A stretch of DNA of 64,000 nucleotides, taken from Streptomyces humicola (GTDB taxonomy: Bacteria; Actinomycetota; Actinomycetes; Streptomycetales; Streptomycetaceae). The DNA is taken from contig NZ_JANFNG010000007.1 in the NCBI RefSeq assembly GCF_024436035.1, positions 185,082 to 249,081 of the forward strand, in the 5' to 3' direction. The position numbers were made by a program, and so were the translations under genes. This document shows positions 1 through 15,702 of the stretch, in pieces. Positions within the stretch are counted from its first letter, which is position 1; each line of letters starts with the position of its first letter. A model generated the notes under the pieces. That model was given only the letters and a program-made list of their open reading frames with translations. It was not told the DNA's origin and did no database searches.

Positions 1-1
1 G

Positions 2-3367
<3,366 letters not shown>

Positions 3368-3389
3368 CGCCGTAGCGCTCTGAGTCACT

Positions 3390-3432
3390 GACAGGGCGGC
3401 CGTCCCCCGAAAGGGGGTACGGCCGCCCTGTC
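3390..3432 (+). terminator. Intrinsic-type terminator after rpoC
   Basis: A 14-bp perfect stem is extended by a 5-bp C/G stem with one bulged base and closed by a GAAA tetraloop. The sequence then runs into CGCCGTTTT. It lies 22 bases past the rpoC stop and separates the rpoBC unit from the lipoprotein gene and the str operon. Confidence 0.85.
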
Positions 3433-3469
3433 GCCGTTTTCAGGCGCTCCGGCGGGCAGGCTGGTAGCC

Positions 3470-4168
3470 ATGAAGCGCATCTCCCCCAAAATCCGTCCAG
3501 GGGTGCCCCCTGTCCTCTGCGCCGTCGCCGGGCTGGTGCTCACCGCCTGCTCGGGCATCGACGTCGAGCAGGAGCACCACAAGACCGTCAGCTACGGGGT
3601 GAGCACACCGGTGCGCAAGCTGGTGGTGAAGGGGAGGACGGGCGACATCCATGTGACGGGCGGCGGCGGGGGCACCGTCAGCGTCACCGAGACGCAGGAC
3701 TACCGCAACGCGCCCCCGCACACCACGCACGCGACGTCGGGATCCACGTTGACGCTGACGTACGACTGCTCGGACTGCGGCGTGAGCTACGACGTCCACG
3801 TGCCCGCGGGCACCGCCGTCGACGTCACCGACGACACCGGCAGCGTGACGCTGAGCGGGCTCGGCGGCCCGGTCCAGGCGAGCACGGGCACCGGCGACGT
3901 CACCGCTGACGGGCTGACCTCATCGCAGGCCAGGCTCACCGCGGAGACCGGGGACGTCCACGCCGGGTTCGACGCCTCCCCCGCGACGGTCTACGCCACG
4001 GCCGACACCGGGAACGTGGGCGTCACCGTGCCCCAGGGCGGCGCGTACGCGGTCGACGCCGTCGCCGACACGGGGGACGTACGGGTGAACGTGACGACGG
4101 CGGGCGACAGCGCGCACAGCATCACCGCGCACGCGGGCACGGGCGACGTCACCGTCGGGGCGGCGTAG
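3470..4168 (+). CDS. DUF4097-type beta-repeat lipoprotein
   Basis: A predicted surface lipoprotein of 232 aa. The N-terminus has basic residues (MKRISPKIR), a hydrophobic stretch and the lipobox LTAC with Cys27, so signal peptidase II processing is expected. The rest is a run of short beta-rich, Gly/Asp/Thr-rich repeats (VDVTDDTGSVTL, TGDVTADG, TADTGNVGVTVP, VADTGDVRVNV, AGTGDVTVGAA), the pattern of the DUF4097 putative adhesin family, which likely forms a beta-helix or beta-roll. There is no enzymatic motif, so the role is unknown. It stands alone between the rpoC terminator and the str operon. The ATG at 3470 has only a weak ribosome-binding site (GGTAG). Confidence 0.75.
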   Translation: MKRISPKIRPGVPPVLCAVAGLVLTACSGIDVEQEHHKTVSYGVSTPVRKLVVKGRTGDIHVTGGGGGTVSVTETQDYRNAPPHTTHATSGSTLTLTYDCSDCGVSYDVHVPAGTAVDVTDDTGSVTLSGLGGPVQASTGTGDVTADGLTSSQARLTAETGDVHAGFDASPATVYATADTGNVGVTVPQGGAYAVDAVADTGDVRVNVTTAGDSAHSITAHAGTGDVTVGAA

Positions 4169-4754
4169 GGGTCGCGCGGCCCAAGGGCGTTCCTCTGCCG
4201 GCCGGTGCTTTCGGACCGTCCCTGCGGACGATCCGACGGGCCGTTGGCCAGGACGAAGCTGGTGGGCGAAACCAACCACCGTACGGCCTCAGGACTGTGA
4301 TGTACCGTCAAGGTGATGTGCTGTCATGCGCGTACCCCGCCGGGCTCACCTTCCGGCCCGCCTCCGGTACCGAACGGGCGCGCCGCGCTCGAAGTGCGCC
4401 GCGGGGGCGACCTGCTCTGGACGTATGTGGACACCGCCTTCGCGGGGTGCTGCTGGGCGCCCTGCGCGGGGGCGGGGGCAGGGACGGGGACGGCGGTCCC
4501 TGGGCGCTGGCGTGGGGGAGGCTGTCGCCTCACGGCGCTCCGCCCGCGGTCGCCTTCGGCGGCGGATCGTGGCACCGCCGCACCGCACCCTGTCGGTCAC
4601 GGTGCGGGTGGCGGGCGCTCGGTCCTGGGCGGCACATGCCGGTGGCGACTTTCGTATGGTGACGGCGGCGACGGCGGGACCGGCCGGGACCTGGCGATTG
4701 GTGCATCACATCCATCCGTGATCCACCTGTGAGAACCTGCGCGTCCCATTTGTT

Positions 4755-4783
4755 TTGACCCGAGCCGATGCGCTAGGTACGCT
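4755..4783 (+). promoter_or_regulatory. Probable promoter of the str operon (HrdB type)
   Basis: TTGACC at 4755-4760 and TACGCT at 4778-4783 are separated by 17 bases, a good match to the vegetative Streptomyces consensus. An expected start near 4790 gives a leader of about 220 nt before rpsL. This is inference from sequence alone. Confidence 0.6.
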
Positions 4784-4913
4784 CTGACCTTGTGCCTGGG
4801 GTGTCCCCGGGTTCTTGTGCGTGCCGTACGACCGCACGAGCCAAGGGACGACACGACCGCGCGGCATCAACACGATGTGGACCTGTCCGCCCAGCGGGCA
4901 CGCGCAACGGTTC

Positions 4914-4939
4914 CGACACACCCGACCGCGTGGGTCGGG
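4914..4939 (+). promoter_or_regulatory. Leader hairpin shared with the S10 operon
   Basis: The arms CCCGACC (4921-4927) and GGTCGGG (4933-4939) flank the loop GCGTG. The 26-base block CGACACRCCCGACC...GGTCGGG is repeated with one difference at 9815-9840 in front of rpsJ. Placement in two ribosomal-protein leaders suggests a common RNA regulatory element. Confidence 0.6.
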
Positions 4940-5011
4940 AAACGTGCGGTGGCCAACCAGAAAACCCCAGGTTAGCGTTATCGAGACTGGCACACAGAAA
5001 CCGGAGAAACG

Positions 5012-5383
5012 GTGCCTACGATCCAGCAGCTGGTCCGCAAGGGCCGGCAGGACAAGGTCGACAAGAACAAGACGCCCGCGTTGAAGGGATCCCCGCAGCG
5101 CCGTGGCGTCTGCACGCGCGTCTACACGACCACCCCGAAGAAGCCGAACTCGGCCCTCCGTAAGGTCGCGCGCGTGCGCCTGACCAGCGGGATCGAGGTC
5201 ACGGCCTACATTCCGGGTGAGGGTCACAACCTGCAGGAGCACTCGATCGTGCTCGTGCGCGGCGGTCGTGTGAAGGACCTGCCGGGCGTCCGCTACAAGA
5301 TCATCCGTGGTTCGCTCGACACCCAGGGTGTCAAGAACCGCAAGCAGGCCCGCAGCCGCTACGGCGCCAAGAAGGAGAAGTAA
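5012..5383 (+). CDS. rpsL: 30S ribosomal protein S12
   Basis: First gene of the str operon, 123 aa. S12 sits at the decoding centre of the small subunit and helps set translational accuracy. The conserved blocks [13 protein letters not shown] and [12 protein letters not shown] are present. Lys43 and Lys88, positions where changes classically give streptomycin resistance, are both lysine, so the allele looks wild type and sensitive. Asp89 in VKDL is the residue methylthiolated in some bacteria. The start is a GTG with upstream GGAGAAAC. It is followed after 3 bases by rpsG. Confidence 0.98.
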   Translation: MPTIQQLVRKGRQDKVDKNKTPALKGSPQRRGVCTRVYTTTPKKPNSALRKVARVRLTSGIEVTAYIPGEGHNLQEHSIVLVRGGRVKDLPGVRYKIIRGSLDTQGVKNRKQARSRYGAKKEK

Positions 5384-5386
5384 GAC

Positions 5387-5857
5387 ATGCCTCGTAAGGG
5401 CCCTGCCCCGAAGCGGCCGGTCATCGTCGACCCGGTCTACAGCTCTCCGCTTGTCACCGCGCTGGTCAACAAGATCCTGCTGAACGGCAAGCGCTCCACC
5501 GCCGAGCGCATCGTCTACGGCGCCCTGGAAGGCCTGCGCGAGAAGACCGGCAACGACCCGGTCATCACGCTCAAGCGCGCCCTGGAGAACGTCAAGCCGA
5601 CCCTCGAGGTCCGCAGCCGCCGCGTCGGTGGCGCGACCTACCAGGTGCCGGTCGAGGTGCGCCCCGCGCGCTCCTCCACGCTCGCCCTGCGGTGGATCGT
5701 GGGCTACTCGCGCGCCCGTCGCGAGAAGACCATGACCGAGCGCCTGATGAACGAGCTGCTGGACGCCTCGAACGGTCTTGGCGCCTCCGTCAAGCGCCGC
5801 GAGGACACCCACAAGATGGCCGAGTCCAACAAGGCCTTCGCGCACTACCGCTGGTAG
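5387..5857 (+). CDS. rpsG: 30S ribosomal protein S7
   Basis: S7 is 156 aa, the usual bacterial length. It nucleates assembly of the 3' major domain of 16S rRNA (the head) and contacts E-site tRNA. The N-terminal [10 protein letters not shown] tail, the basic block [19 protein letters not shown] and the C-terminal [19 protein letters not shown] are all family hallmarks. It is the second gene of the str operon, 3 bases after rpsL and 38 bases before fusA. In E. coli S7 is the autogenous repressor of this operon; whether that holds here cannot be read from the sequence. Confidence 0.98.
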   Translation: MPRKGPAPKRPVIVDPVYSSPLVTALVNKILLNGKRSTAERIVYGALEGLREKTGNDPVITLKRALENVKPTLEVRSRRVGGATYQVPVEVRPARSSTLALRWIVGYSRARREKTMTERLMNELLDASNGLGASVKRREDTHKMAESNKAFAHYRW

Positions 5858-5895
5858 TCGCTACCCCATCGAGAACCGAGAGAAGACTGAGCCAG

Positions 5896-7998
<2,103 letters not shown>

Positions 7999-8040
7999 CG
8001 CGCGTTCCGCGCACGCCCTTAGGCTTGACGGCAGGCGGTT

Positions 8041-8085
8041 CGGGGCATTCCGTCGCAGACCATCCGGTGTGCGACGGGTGCCCCG
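8041..8085 (+). promoter_or_regulatory. Large hairpin between fusA and tuf
   Basis: An outer stem CGGGGCA (8041-8047)/TGCCCCG (8079-8085) encloses an inner stem CCGTCGCA (8050-8057)/TGCGACGG (8070-8077), giving 15 base pairs with small internal loops. There is no clear T run after it. It may act as a partial terminator or mRNA processing point that sets the tuf level relative to fusA. A clear tuf promoter was not found in the gap. Confidence 0.55.
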
Positions 8086-8207
8086 GCAGTCGGCACCCAA
8101 TCCGCGGGTTGGCACAGTTACGGCCCTTCGGGGTCCTCACCAACCCGGCAAGTTGAACTGGCGCATACGAGTTATCGCGCACAGAACCAGTCCACAGGAG
8201 GACCCCA

Positions 8208-9401
<1,194 letters not shown>

Positions 9402-9427
9402 CCTGACGACGCCTCACGGCAGTCGAA

Positions 9428-9468
9428 CGCCGAGCCCCGTACGCCGTAACGGTGTACGGGGCTCGGCG
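9428..9468 (+). terminator. Terminator after tuf
   Basis: The perfect 15-bp arms CGCCGAGCCCCGTAC (9428-9442) and GTACGGGGCTCGGCG (9454-9468) flank an 11-base loop. It lies 26 bases after the tuf stop and ends the str operon. Confidence 0.85.
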
Positions 9469-9894
9469 TGTTCAGGGGCCTTCGGGCGCGTGGCCCGGCA
9501 TTGCCGTGCCTGGAGGGGGTCGGGGGCGTGCCACCCCGGAAATCTCACGGTGCCCCCCGATCACGCGCCGATTGGACTCCACCGGGGCACATATGGCACA
9601 GTGTCCAAGTTGCTCGGTTGAGTGCCGATGTCGCGCGCCTCCCGTCGGGAGGACCGGAAGCGAGTCCCACAGTACTCGTCGCCCCTCATCAGGGGCGGAC
9701 GTACGGGAATCTTCCGGGAAGCACGGTGCGGGGCTCGCCAGGCGCCCGGTGGATGAGACTTCCCCATACCCCCTCCGAGGGCTCTCCTTGTGTGGAGAAA
9801 TGCGGGGCGGGGTACGACACGCCCGACCGCGTGGGTCGGGGAGGTGCGTCACCGGAGCCCAGAGCGTTACGAGAGACAGGACTACGGAGTAGCC
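9469..9894 (+). promoter_or_regulatory. S10 operon upstream region with structured leader
   Basis: This stretch of 426 bases lies between the tuf terminator and rpsJ and contains no gene. It contains a hairpin with stem GCCCCT/AGGGGC near 9681-9696. It also holds the 26-base element at 9815-9840 (stem CCCGACC 9822-9828, GGTCGGG 9834-9840) that also precedes rpsL. No -35/-10 pair of good spacing is evident, so the promoter position is unresolved. The element is 54 bases before the rpsJ ATG. Confidence 0.55.
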
Positions 9895-10203
9895 ATGGCG
9901 GGACAGAAGATCCGCATCCGGCTCAAGGCCTACGACCACGAGGTCATCGACTCCTCGGCGAAGAAGATCGTCGAGACGGTGACCCGTACTGGTGCGCAGG
10001 TCGCAGGCCCGGTGCCGCTGCCCACTGAGAAGAACGTGTACTGCGTCATCAAGTCGCCGCACAAGTACAAGGACGCGCGCGAGCACTTCGAGATGCGCAC
10101 GCACAAGCGCCTCATCGACATCCTCGACCCCACGCCGAAGACCGTCGACTCGCTCATGCGTCTCGACCTGCCTGCCGGCGTCGACATCGAGATCAAGCTC
10201 TGA
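9895..10203 (+). CDS. rpsJ: 30S ribosomal protein S10
   Basis: A 102-aa head protein of the 30S subunit; in many bacteria it is also NusE, a partner of NusB/NusG in antitermination. The ATG at 9895 gives [19 protein letters not shown]; the frame open further upstream is leader RNA, and a GGAG lies 8 bases before this ATG. The loop [17 protein letters not shown] and the C-terminal GVDIEIKL are family signatures. It leads an S10-type operon with short gaps throughout and lies 13 bases before rplC. Confidence 0.98.
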   Translation: MAGQKIRIRLKAYDHEVIDSSAKKIVETVTRTGAQVAGPVPLPTEKNVYCVIKSPHKYKDAREHFEMRTHKRLIDILDPTPKTVDSLMRLDLPAGVDIEIKL

Positions 10204-10216
10204 GGTGACGCGCGAG

Positions 10217-10861
10217 ATGGCTAAGCAGATTAAGGGCGTCCTGGGCGAGAAGCTCGGCATGACCCAGGTCTGGGACGAGAACAACCGCATCGTCCCGGTG
10301 ACCGTCGTCAAGGCCGGCCCCTGCGTCGTGACCCAGGTGCGCACCAACGACACCGACGGCTACGAGTCGGTCCAGCTCGCCTTCGGCGAGATCGACCCGC
10401 GCAAGGTGAACAAGCCCCTCAAGGGCCACTTCGCCAAGGCCGACGTGACCCCGCGCCGCCACCTGGTGGAGATCCGCACCTCCGACGCCTCCGAGTACAC
10501 GCTCGGCCAGGAGATCACCGCCGACGTATTCGAGGCGGGCACCAAGGTCGACGTCACCGGCAAGAGCAAGGGCAAGGGCTTCGCCGGTGTCATGAAGCGT
10601 CACAACTTCAGGGGACTCGGCGCCGGCCACGGCACCCAGCGCAAGCACCGCTCGCCCGGCTCCATCGGTGGCTGCGCCACCCCGGGCCGCGTGTTCAAGG
10701 GCCTCCGTATGGCGGGCCGCATGGGCAACGAGCGGGTGACCACCCAGAACCTGACCGTCCACGCCGTTGACGCGGAGAAGGGCCTGCTGCTCATCAAGGG
10801 CGCGGTTCCTGGTCCGAACGGCGGCCTCGTCCTGGTCCGTACCGCGGCCAAGGGGGCCTGA
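10217..10861 (+). CDS. rplC: 50S ribosomal protein L3
   Basis: A 214-aa early-assembly protein whose central loop reaches the peptidyl transferase centre. The ATG at 10217 ([19 protein letters not shown]) has GAGGTG upstream. A GTG four codons earlier (10205) is in frame but would lie on top of that ribosome-binding site, so it was not chosen. The loop segment [20 protein letters not shown] is intact, including the region where changes give tiamulin and linezolid resistance in other bacteria. It is second in the S10 operon, 13 bases after rpsJ and 8 before rplD. Confidence 0.97.
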   Translation: MAKQIKGVLGEKLGMTQVWDENNRIVPVTVVKAGPCVVTQVRTNDTDGYESVQLAFGEIDPRKVNKPLKGHFAKADVTPRRHLVEIRTSDASEYTLGQEITADVFEAGTKVDVTGKSKGKGFAGVMKRHNFRGLGAGHGTQRKHRSPGSIGGCATPGRVFKGLRMAGRMGNERVTTQNLTVHAVDAEKGLLLIKGAVPGPNGGLVLVRTAAKGA

Positions 10862-10869
10862 GGTAACCG

Positions 10870-11547
10870 ATGAGCACCATTGACATCCTTTCGCCGGCAG
10901 GCGACAAGGCCGGGACCGTCGAGCTCCCCGCGGAGATCTTCGACGCCAAGGTCAGCATCCCGCTGATCCACCAGGTCGTCGTCGCCCAGCTGGCCGCTGC
11001 CCGCCAGGGCACGCACAAGACCAAGACCCGCGGCGAGGTCCGCGGCGGTGGCAAGAAGCCGTACCGCCAGAAGGGCACCGGCCGCGCCCGCCAGGGTTCG
11101 ACCCGCGCTCCGCAGTTCGCCGGCGGTGGCGTCGTCCACGGCCCCGTGCCGCGTGACTACTCGCAGCGGACCCCCAAGAAGATGATCAAGGCTGCCCTCC
11201 GTGGCGCCCTGACCGACCGGGCCCGTCACAACCGCATCCACGTCGTCACCGGCGTGGTCGACGGCGACGCCCCGTCCACCAAGGCCGCCAAGGCCCTGCT
11301 GGGCAAGATCAGTGAGCGCAAGAACGTGCTCCTGGTCGTCGAGCGCGCCGACGAGACCGCATGGCTGTCGGCCCGCAACCTGCCCCAGGTCCACATCCTG
11401 GAGGCCGGCCAGCTCAACACGTACGACGTGCTCATCTCCGATGACGTGGTCTTCACCAAGGACGCCTTCGAGCGTTTCGTGGCCGGTCCGGTCGCGTCCA
11501 GCAAGGCCGTCGCCTCCGAGGCTGAGCTCGAAGGGAGCGACGCCTGA
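10870..11547 (+). CDS. rplD: 50S ribosomal protein L4
   Basis: A 225-aa protein (named L1 in some schemes) with a globular part and a long loop into the exit tunnel. The loop block [19 protein letters not shown] matches the macrolide-tunnel region. In E. coli L4 binds the S10 leader and represses the operon; the structured leader before rpsJ here would be the place to look for something similar, but this is not shown. The stop overlaps the rplW start by one base (TGATG), implying coupled translation. Confidence 0.97.
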   Translation: MSTIDILSPAGDKAGTVELPAEIFDAKVSIPLIHQVVVAQLAAARQGTHKTKTRGEVRGGGKKPYRQKGTGRARQGSTRAPQFAGGGVVHGPVPRDYSQRTPKKMIKAALRGALTDRARHNRIHVVTGVVDGDAPSTKAAKALLGKISERKNVLLVVERADETAWLSARNLPQVHILEAGQLNTYDVLISDDVVFTKDAFERFVAGPVASSKAVASEAELEGSDA

Positions 11548-11882
11548 TGAGCGAGCAGACCGCTGCAGCCGCCGTCACCAGCAAGACCTACACGGACCCC
11601 CGTGACGTCCTGCTCAAGCCGGTGGTCTCCGAGAAGAGCTACGCGCTGCTGGACGAGAACAAGTACACGTTCGTCGTCGACCCGCGTGCCAACAAGACCC
11701 AGATCAAGCAGGCCGTCGAGACGGTCTTCTCGGTCAAGGTCACCGGGGTCAACACGATCAACCGGCAGGGCAAGCGCAAGCGCACCCGCACCGGTTTCGG
11801 CAAGCGCAAGAACACCAAGCGCGCCATCGTGACCCTTGCTGAGGGCGACCGTATCGACATCTTCGGCGGCCCGGTCTCCTAA
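11547..11882 (+). CDS. rplW: 50S ribosomal protein L23
   Basis: A 111-aa exit-site protein that docks trigger factor and SRP. The core reads [20 protein letters not shown], then a basic extended loop ([19 protein letters not shown]) that projects along the tunnel. The first 17 residues (Ala/Thr-rich) are an N-terminal extension seen in actinobacteria. The start ATG shares a base with the rplD stop. A 50-base gap follows before rplB. Confidence 0.97.
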   Translation: MSEQTAAAAVTSKTYTDPRDVLLKPVVSEKSYALLDENKYTFVVDPRANKTQIKQAVETVFSVKVTGVNTINRQGKRKRTRTGFGKRKNTKRAIVTLAEGDRIDIFGGPVS

Positions 11883-11932
11883 CGGAGCTGGGACCGTCCA
11901 GAAGTCCGGAATTTTCCGAGGACTGAGAGACA

Positions 11933-12769
11933 ATGGGTATCCGCAAGTACAAGCCGACGACTCCGGGCCGTCGTGGCGCCAGCGTCGCCGACTTCGTCGA
12001 GATCACGCGGTCCACGCCGGAGAAGTCGCTGGTCCGCCCCCTGCACAGCAAGGGCGGCCGTAACAACGCCGGTCGTGTGACCGTCCGTCACCAGGGCGGT
12101 GGCCACAAGCGCGCCTACCGCGTGATCGACTTCCGTCGTCACGACAAGGACGGCGTGCCGGCCAAGGTCGCGCACATCGAGTACGACCCGAACCGCACCG
12201 CGCGCATCGCGCTGCTGCACTACGCGGACGGCGAGAAGCGCTACATCCTCGCCCCGGCCCGCCTGAGCCAGGGCGACCGAATCGAGAACGGCCCCGGTGC
12301 CGACATCAAGCCGGGCAACAACCTCCCGCTGCGGCACATCCCCGTGGGTACGGTCATCCACGCGGTGGAGCTGCGGCCGGGCGGCGGGGCCAAGCTGGCC
12401 CGTTCCGCGGGCTCCAGCATCCAGCTGCTGGCGAAGGAGGGCGCCTACGCCCACCTGCGCATGCCGTCCGGTGAGGTCCGGCTGGTCGACATCCGCTGCC
12501 GTGCCACCGTCGGCGAGGTCGGCAACGCCGAGCAGTCGAACATCAACTGGGGCAAGGCCGGCCGCATGCGGTGGAAGGGCGTCCGCCCGACCGTTCGTGG
12601 TGTGGCGATGAACCCGGTCGACCACCCGCACGGTGGTGGTGAGGGCAAGACCTCCGGTGGTCGCCACCCGGTCAGCCCGTGGGGTCAGAAGGAAGGACGT
12701 ACGCGTTCGCCGAAGAAGGCGAGCAGCAAGCTCATCGTCCGCCGCCGCAAGACGAACAAGAAGCGCTAG
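11933..12769 (+). CDS. rplB: 50S ribosomal protein L2
   Basis: A 278-aa protein, one of the largest and most conserved of the 50S subunit, needed for subunit association and peptidyl transferase assembly. It shows the N-terminal [14 protein letters not shown], the OB-like and SH3-like barrels, and the C-terminal [13 protein letters not shown] block with the functionally important histidine near residue 229, followed by the lysine-rich tail. It starts with ATG behind a GAGGACTGAGAGA segment. rpsS follows after 12 bases. Confidence 0.98.
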   Translation: MGIRKYKPTTPGRRGASVADFVEITRSTPEKSLVRPLHSKGGRNNAGRVTVRHQGGGHKRAYRVIDFRRHDKDGVPAKVAHIEYDPNRTARIALLHYADGEKRYILAPARLSQGDRIENGPGADIKPGNNLPLRHIPVGTVIHAVELRPGGGAKLARSAGSSIQLLAKEGAYAHLRMPSGEVRLVDIRCRATVGEVGNAEQSNINWGKAGRMRWKGVRPTVRGVAMNPVDHPHGGGEGKTSGGRHPVSPWGQKEGRTRSPKKASSKLIVRRRKTNKKR

Positions 12770-12781
12770 GAGCGGGTTCAG

Positions 12782-13063
12782 ATGCCGCGCAGTCTCAAGA
12801 AGGGGCCCTTCGTCGACGACCACCTCGCCAAGAAGGTGGACGTACAGAACGAGGCAGGCACCAAGAACGTCATCAAGACCTGGTCCCGCCGCTCGATGAT
12901 CGTCCCGGCCATGCTGGGCCACACGATCGCGGTGCACGACGGCCGCAAGCACGTCCCGGTGTTCGTCACCGAGTCGATGGTCGGCCACAAGCTCGGCGAG
13001 TTTGCGCCGACCCGCACCTTCCGCGGCCACGAGAAGGACGACCGCAAGTCGCGTCGTCGCTGA
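12782..13063 (+). CDS. rpsS: 30S ribosomal protein S19
   Basis: A 93-aa head protein that forms a complex with S13 and contacts the A-site finger. It begins [15 protein letters not shown] and contains the conserved [20 protein letters not shown] and [16 protein letters not shown] blocks, at the usual length. A GGAGCGGG sits upstream of the ATG. It is a member of the S10 operon, between rplB (12 bases) and rplV (46 bases to the start chosen here). Confidence 0.98.
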   Translation: MPRSLKKGPFVDDHLAKKVDVQNEAGTKNVIKTWSRRSMIVPAMLGHTIAVHDGRKHVPVFVTESMVGHKLGEFAPTRTFRGHEKDDRKSRRR

Positions 13064-13109
13064 TCTGCGGAAATAGCGAAGACCTATGACTGACACCGAA
13101 GGGACAACC

Positions 13110-13457
13110 ATGGAAGCCAGGGCCCAGGCGCGGTACATCCGCGTCACGCCCATGAAGGCCCGCCGCGTGGTGGACCTCATCCGTGGCCTTGACGCCACGG
13201 AGGCTCAGGCGGTCCTGCGATTCGCTCCGCAGGCCGCGAGCGTGCCCGTGGGCAAGGTGCTCGACAGCGCCATCGCCAACGCCGCGCACAACTACAACCA
13301 GCCCGACGCCAATTCGCTGTACGTCAGCGAGGCATACGTGGACGAGGGCCCGACCCTGAAGCGGTTCCGGCCGCGCGCCCAGGGCCGTGCCTACCGGATC
13401 CGCAAGCGCACCAGCCACATCACCGTGGTCGTCGCCAGCAAGGAAGGGACCCGGTAA
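13110..13457 (+). CDS. rplV: 50S ribosomal protein L22
   Basis: A 115-aa protein whose beta-hairpin lines the exit tunnel. The ATG at 13110 ([19 protein letters not shown]) was chosen because AAGGGA lies a few bases upstream and related proteins start here. The in-frame ATG at 13086 would add eight residues and has only weak upstream complementarity. The hairpin [19 protein letters not shown] is typical; changes at its tip give macrolide resistance elsewhere. The stop overlaps the rpsC start by one base (TAATG). Confidence 0.95.
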   Translation: MEARAQARYIRVTPMKARRVVDLIRGLDATEAQAVLRFAPQAASVPVGKVLDSAIANAAHNYNQPDANSLYVSEAYVDEGPTLKRFRPRAQGRAYRIRKRTSHITVVVASKEGTR

Positions 13458-14296
13458 TGGGCCAGAAGGTTAACCCGCACGGGTTCCGGCTCGGCATCAC
13501 CACCGACTTCAAGTCCCGGTGGTACGCCGACAAGCTGTACAAGGACTACGTCAAGGAAGACGTCGCCATCCGCCGGATGATGACGCAAGGCATGGAGCGG
13601 GCCGGCATCTCCAAGGTGGAGATCGAGCGCACCCGCGACCGCGTCCGCGTCGACATCCACACCGCCCGGCCGGGCATCGTCATCGGCCGTCGCGGCGCGG
13701 AGGCCGACCGCATCCGCGGCGACCTGGAGAAGCTCACCGGCAAGCAGGTGCAGCTGAACATCCTCGAGGTCAAGAACCCGGAGACCGACGCTCAGCTGGT
13801 GGCCCAGGCCGTCGCCGAGCAGCTGGCCTCCCGCGTCTCCTTCCGTCGTGCCATGCGCAAGAGCATGCAGAGCACGATGAAGGCCGGCGCCAAGGGCATC
13901 AAGATCCAGTGCGGTGGCCGTCTCGGCGGCGCCGAGATGTCCCGCTCCGAGTTCTACCGCGAGGGCCGGGTTCCGCTGCACACGCTGCGCGCCAACGTGG
14001 ACTACGGCTTCTTCGAGGCCCGTACCACCTTCGGCCGCATCGGCGTGAAGGTGTGGATCTACAAGGGCGACGTGAAGAACATCGCCGAGGTGCGCGCCGA
14101 GGGTGCCGCCGCCCGTGCCGGAAACCGCCCGTCGCGGGGCCCCGGCGGCAGCGACCGCCCGCAGCGCCGCGGCGGCGAGCGCGGGGGCCGTGGCCGCCGT
14201 CAGCAGGGCGGTGAGGCCCAGGCCGCCGCCAAGGCTGAGGCACCGGCCGCCGAGGCTCCGGCCGCAGCGCCCGAGTCCACCGGAACGGAGGCCTGA
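13457..14296 (+). CDS. rpsC: 30S ribosomal protein S3
   Basis: A 279-aa protein at the mRNA entry side of the 30S head. The N-terminal KH type II domain has a GRRGAE loop near residue 78. The C-terminal S3 domain ([26 protein letters not shown]) follows. The last 60 or so residues are a low-complexity Arg/Gly-rich then Ala/Glu/Pro-rich tail ([19 protein letters not shown]), longer than in E. coli but usual in streptomycetes. It is coupled by a one-base overlap to rplV and lies 5 bases before rplP. Confidence 0.97.
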   Translation: MGQKVNPHGFRLGITTDFKSRWYADKLYKDYVKEDVAIRRMMTQGMERAGISKVEIERTRDRVRVDIHTARPGIVIGRRGAEADRIRGDLEKLTGKQVQLNILEVKNPETDAQLVAQAVAEQLASRVSFRRAMRKSMQSTMKAGAKGIKIQCGGRLGGAEMSRSEFYREGRVPLHTLRANVDYGFFEARTTFGRIGVKVWIYKGDVKNIAEVRAEGAAARAGNRPSRGPGGSDRPQRRGGERGGRGRRQQGGEAQAAAKAEAPAAEAPAAAPESTGTEA

Positions 14297-14301
14297 CCCC
14301 A

Positions 14302-14721
14302 ATGCTGATCCCCCGTAGGGTCAAGCACCGCAAGCAGCACCACCCGAAGCGCTCCGGCATGGCCAAGGGCGGCACCGAGCTGGCGTTCGGTGAGTACGGC
14401 ATCCAGGCCGTCACCCCCGCCTATGTGACGAACCGGCAGATCGAGTCCGCTCGTATCGCCATCACCCGTCACATCCGCCGTGGCGGCAAGGTGTGGATCA
14501 ACATCTACCCCGACCGTCCGCTGACGAAGAAGCCGGCCGAAACCCGCATGGGTTCCGGTAAGGGCTCGCCCGAGTGGTGGGTCGCGAACGTCAAGCCCGG
14601 CCGGGTGATGTTCGAGCTGTCTTTCCCGAACGAGAAGGTTGCGAAGGAGGCGCTGACCCGCGCCGCCCACAAGCTTCCGATGAAGTGCCGGATCGTCCGG
14701 CGCGAGGCAGGTGAGTCGTGA
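14302..14721 (+). CDS. rplP: 50S ribosomal protein L16
   Basis: A 139-aa late-assembly protein near the A site and the base of the L7/L12 stalk. It starts [20 protein letters not shown] and contains the conserved [20 protein letters not shown] and [20 protein letters not shown] segments, which include positions linked to evernimicin/avilamycin sensitivity in other bacteria. Its TGA stop overlaps the rpmC ATG by one base. Confidence 0.98.
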   Translation: MLIPRRVKHRKQHHPKRSGMAKGGTELAFGEYGIQAVTPAYVTNRQIESARIAITRHIRRGGKVWINIYPDRPLTKKPAETRMGSGKGSPEWWVANVKPGRVMFELSFPNEKVAKEALTRAAHKLPMKCRIVRREAGES

Positions 14722-14945
14722 TGGCGGCCGGAACCAAGGCTTCCGAGCTGCGCGAGCTGAGTGAAGAGGATCTCGTCACGAAGCTTCGCGAGGCCAAGGA
14801 GGAGCTGTTCAACCTCCGCTTCCAGGCGGCTACCGGGCAGCTCGAGAACAACAGCCGACTCAAGGTTGTCCGCAAGGAGATCGCCCGGATCTACACCCTG
14901 ATGCGTGAGCGCGAGCTCGGCATCGAGACGGTGGAGAGCGCCTGA
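14721..14945 (+). CDS. rpmC: 50S ribosomal protein L29
   Basis: A 74-aa small, two-helix protein next to L23 at the tunnel exit. The ATG at 14721 was chosen ([18 protein letters not shown]). The GTG three bases earlier is also in frame, but ATG overlapping the rplP stop is the arrangement seen at neighbouring junctions. The signature [22 protein letters not shown] and [16 protein letters not shown] is present. The TGA stop overlaps the rpsQ ATG by one base. Confidence 0.95.
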   Translation: MAAGTKASELRELSEEDLVTKLREAKEELFNLRFQAATGQLENNSRLKVVRKEIARIYTLMRERELGIETVESA

Positions 14946-15229
14946 TGAGCGAGAAGAATGTGACTGAGACGAAGCAGGAGCGCGGTTTCCGCAAGGTCCG
15001 TGAGGGCCTGGTCGTCAGCGACAAGATGGACAAGACCGTCGTCGTCGCCGTCGAGGACCGCGTCAAGCACGCGCTGTACGGCAAGGTCATCCGCCGTACC
15101 AACAAGCTCAAGGCGCACGACGAGCAGAACGCTGCGGGTGTCGGCGACCGTGTCCTCCTGATGGAGACCCGGCCGCTGTCCGCGACCAAGCGCTGGCGCG
15201 TCGTCGAGATCCTCGAGAAGGCCAAGTAA
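14945..15229 (+). CDS. rpsQ: 30S ribosomal protein S17
   Basis: A 94-aa OB-fold protein that binds 16S helix 11 early in assembly. The motif [22 protein letters not shown] and the later [20 protein letters not shown] are conserved. Coupled to rpmC by a one-base overlap. It is the last gene of the S10 unit: a 101-base gap with two strong hairpins follows before rplN, so the S10 and spc units may be separately regulated even though they are adjacent. Confidence 0.97.
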   Translation: MSEKNVTETKQERGFRKVREGLVVSDKMDKTVVVAVEDRVKHALYGKVIRRTNKLKAHDEQNAAGVGDRVLLMETRPLSATKRWRVVEILEKAK

Positions 15230-15232
15230 ATC

Positions 15233-15300
15233 CCTGAGGGGCTCATCCCTCAGGACCGTTCCGTCAGGCTCGGTGAGGGGCCGCACCCCGGCCCCTCACC
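15233..15300 (+). promoter_or_regulatory. Two tandem hairpins between the S10 and spc units
   Basis: Hairpin 1 pairs CCTGAGGG (15233-15240) with CCCTCAGG (15247-15254). Hairpin 2 pairs GGTGAGGGGCC (15272-15282) with GGCCCCTCACC (15290-15300), a perfect 11-bp stem. No T run follows either, so these may be attenuators or mRNA processing/stability signals at the operon boundary. Confidence 0.65.
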
Positions 15301-15330
15301 GGGAACCGACGCGACAATCAGGAGATAGAC

Positions 15331-15699
15331 GTGATCCAGCAGGAGTCGCGACTTCGCGTCGCCGACAACACGGGTGCCAAGGAGATCCTCTGCATCCGTG
15401 TTCTCGGTGGCTCGGGCCGCCGCTACGCGGGAATCGGTGACGTCATCGTCGCCACCGTCAAGGACGCGATCCCCGGTGGCAACGTGAAGAAGGGCGACGT
15501 CGTCAAGGCCGTCGTCGTGCGGACCGTCAAGGAGCGGCGCCGTCCCGACGGCTCCTACATCCGCTTCGACGAGAACGCCGCCGTCATCCTCAAGGCAGAC
15601 GGCGACCCTCGCGGTACCCGCATCTTCGGGCCGGTCGGCCGTGAGCTGCGCGAGAAGAAGTTCATGAAGATCATCTCGCTGGCGCCGGAGGTGCTGTAA
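15331..15699 (+). CDS. rplN: 50S ribosomal protein L14
   Basis: A 122-aa subunit-interface protein that binds the L19 side and is the docking point for RsfS silencing factor. GTG start at 15331 with CAGGAG upstream. The body [40 protein letters not shown] and [14 protein letters not shown] is canonical. First gene of the spc unit after the double-hairpin gap; rplX follows after 3 bases. Confidence 0.98.
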   Translation: MIQQESRLRVADNTGAKEILCIRVLGGSGRRYAGIGDVIVATVKDAIPGGNVKKGDVVKAVVVRTVKERRRPDGSYIRFDENAAVILKADGDPRGTRIFGPVGRELREKKFMKIISLAPEVL

Positions 15700-15702
15700 C
15701 CG

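Larger units (their letters stand above)
4169..5011 (+). other. Long non-coding gap and leader before the str operon
   Basis: This holds 843 bases with no convincing gene. Open frames run in several phases at 4297-4732 but none has a ribosome-binding site, domain or consistent codon bias. A hairpin at 4211-4236 (11-bp arms, one mismatch) could end the lipoprotein transcript. The right half holds the likely rpsL promoter (4755-4783) and a leader of about 220 bases with a hairpin shared with the S10 operon (4914-4939). Confidence 0.6.

Noticed and set aside
4297..4732. Overlapping short plus-strand frames before the str operon
   Set aside because: Several phases are open together, starts lack ribosome-binding sites, and the sequences look like GC-rich noise.
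9572..9597. TTGGAC with TATGGC as S10 operon promoter
   Set aside because: The spacing of 14 bases is too short; no better pair was found, so the promoter is left open.
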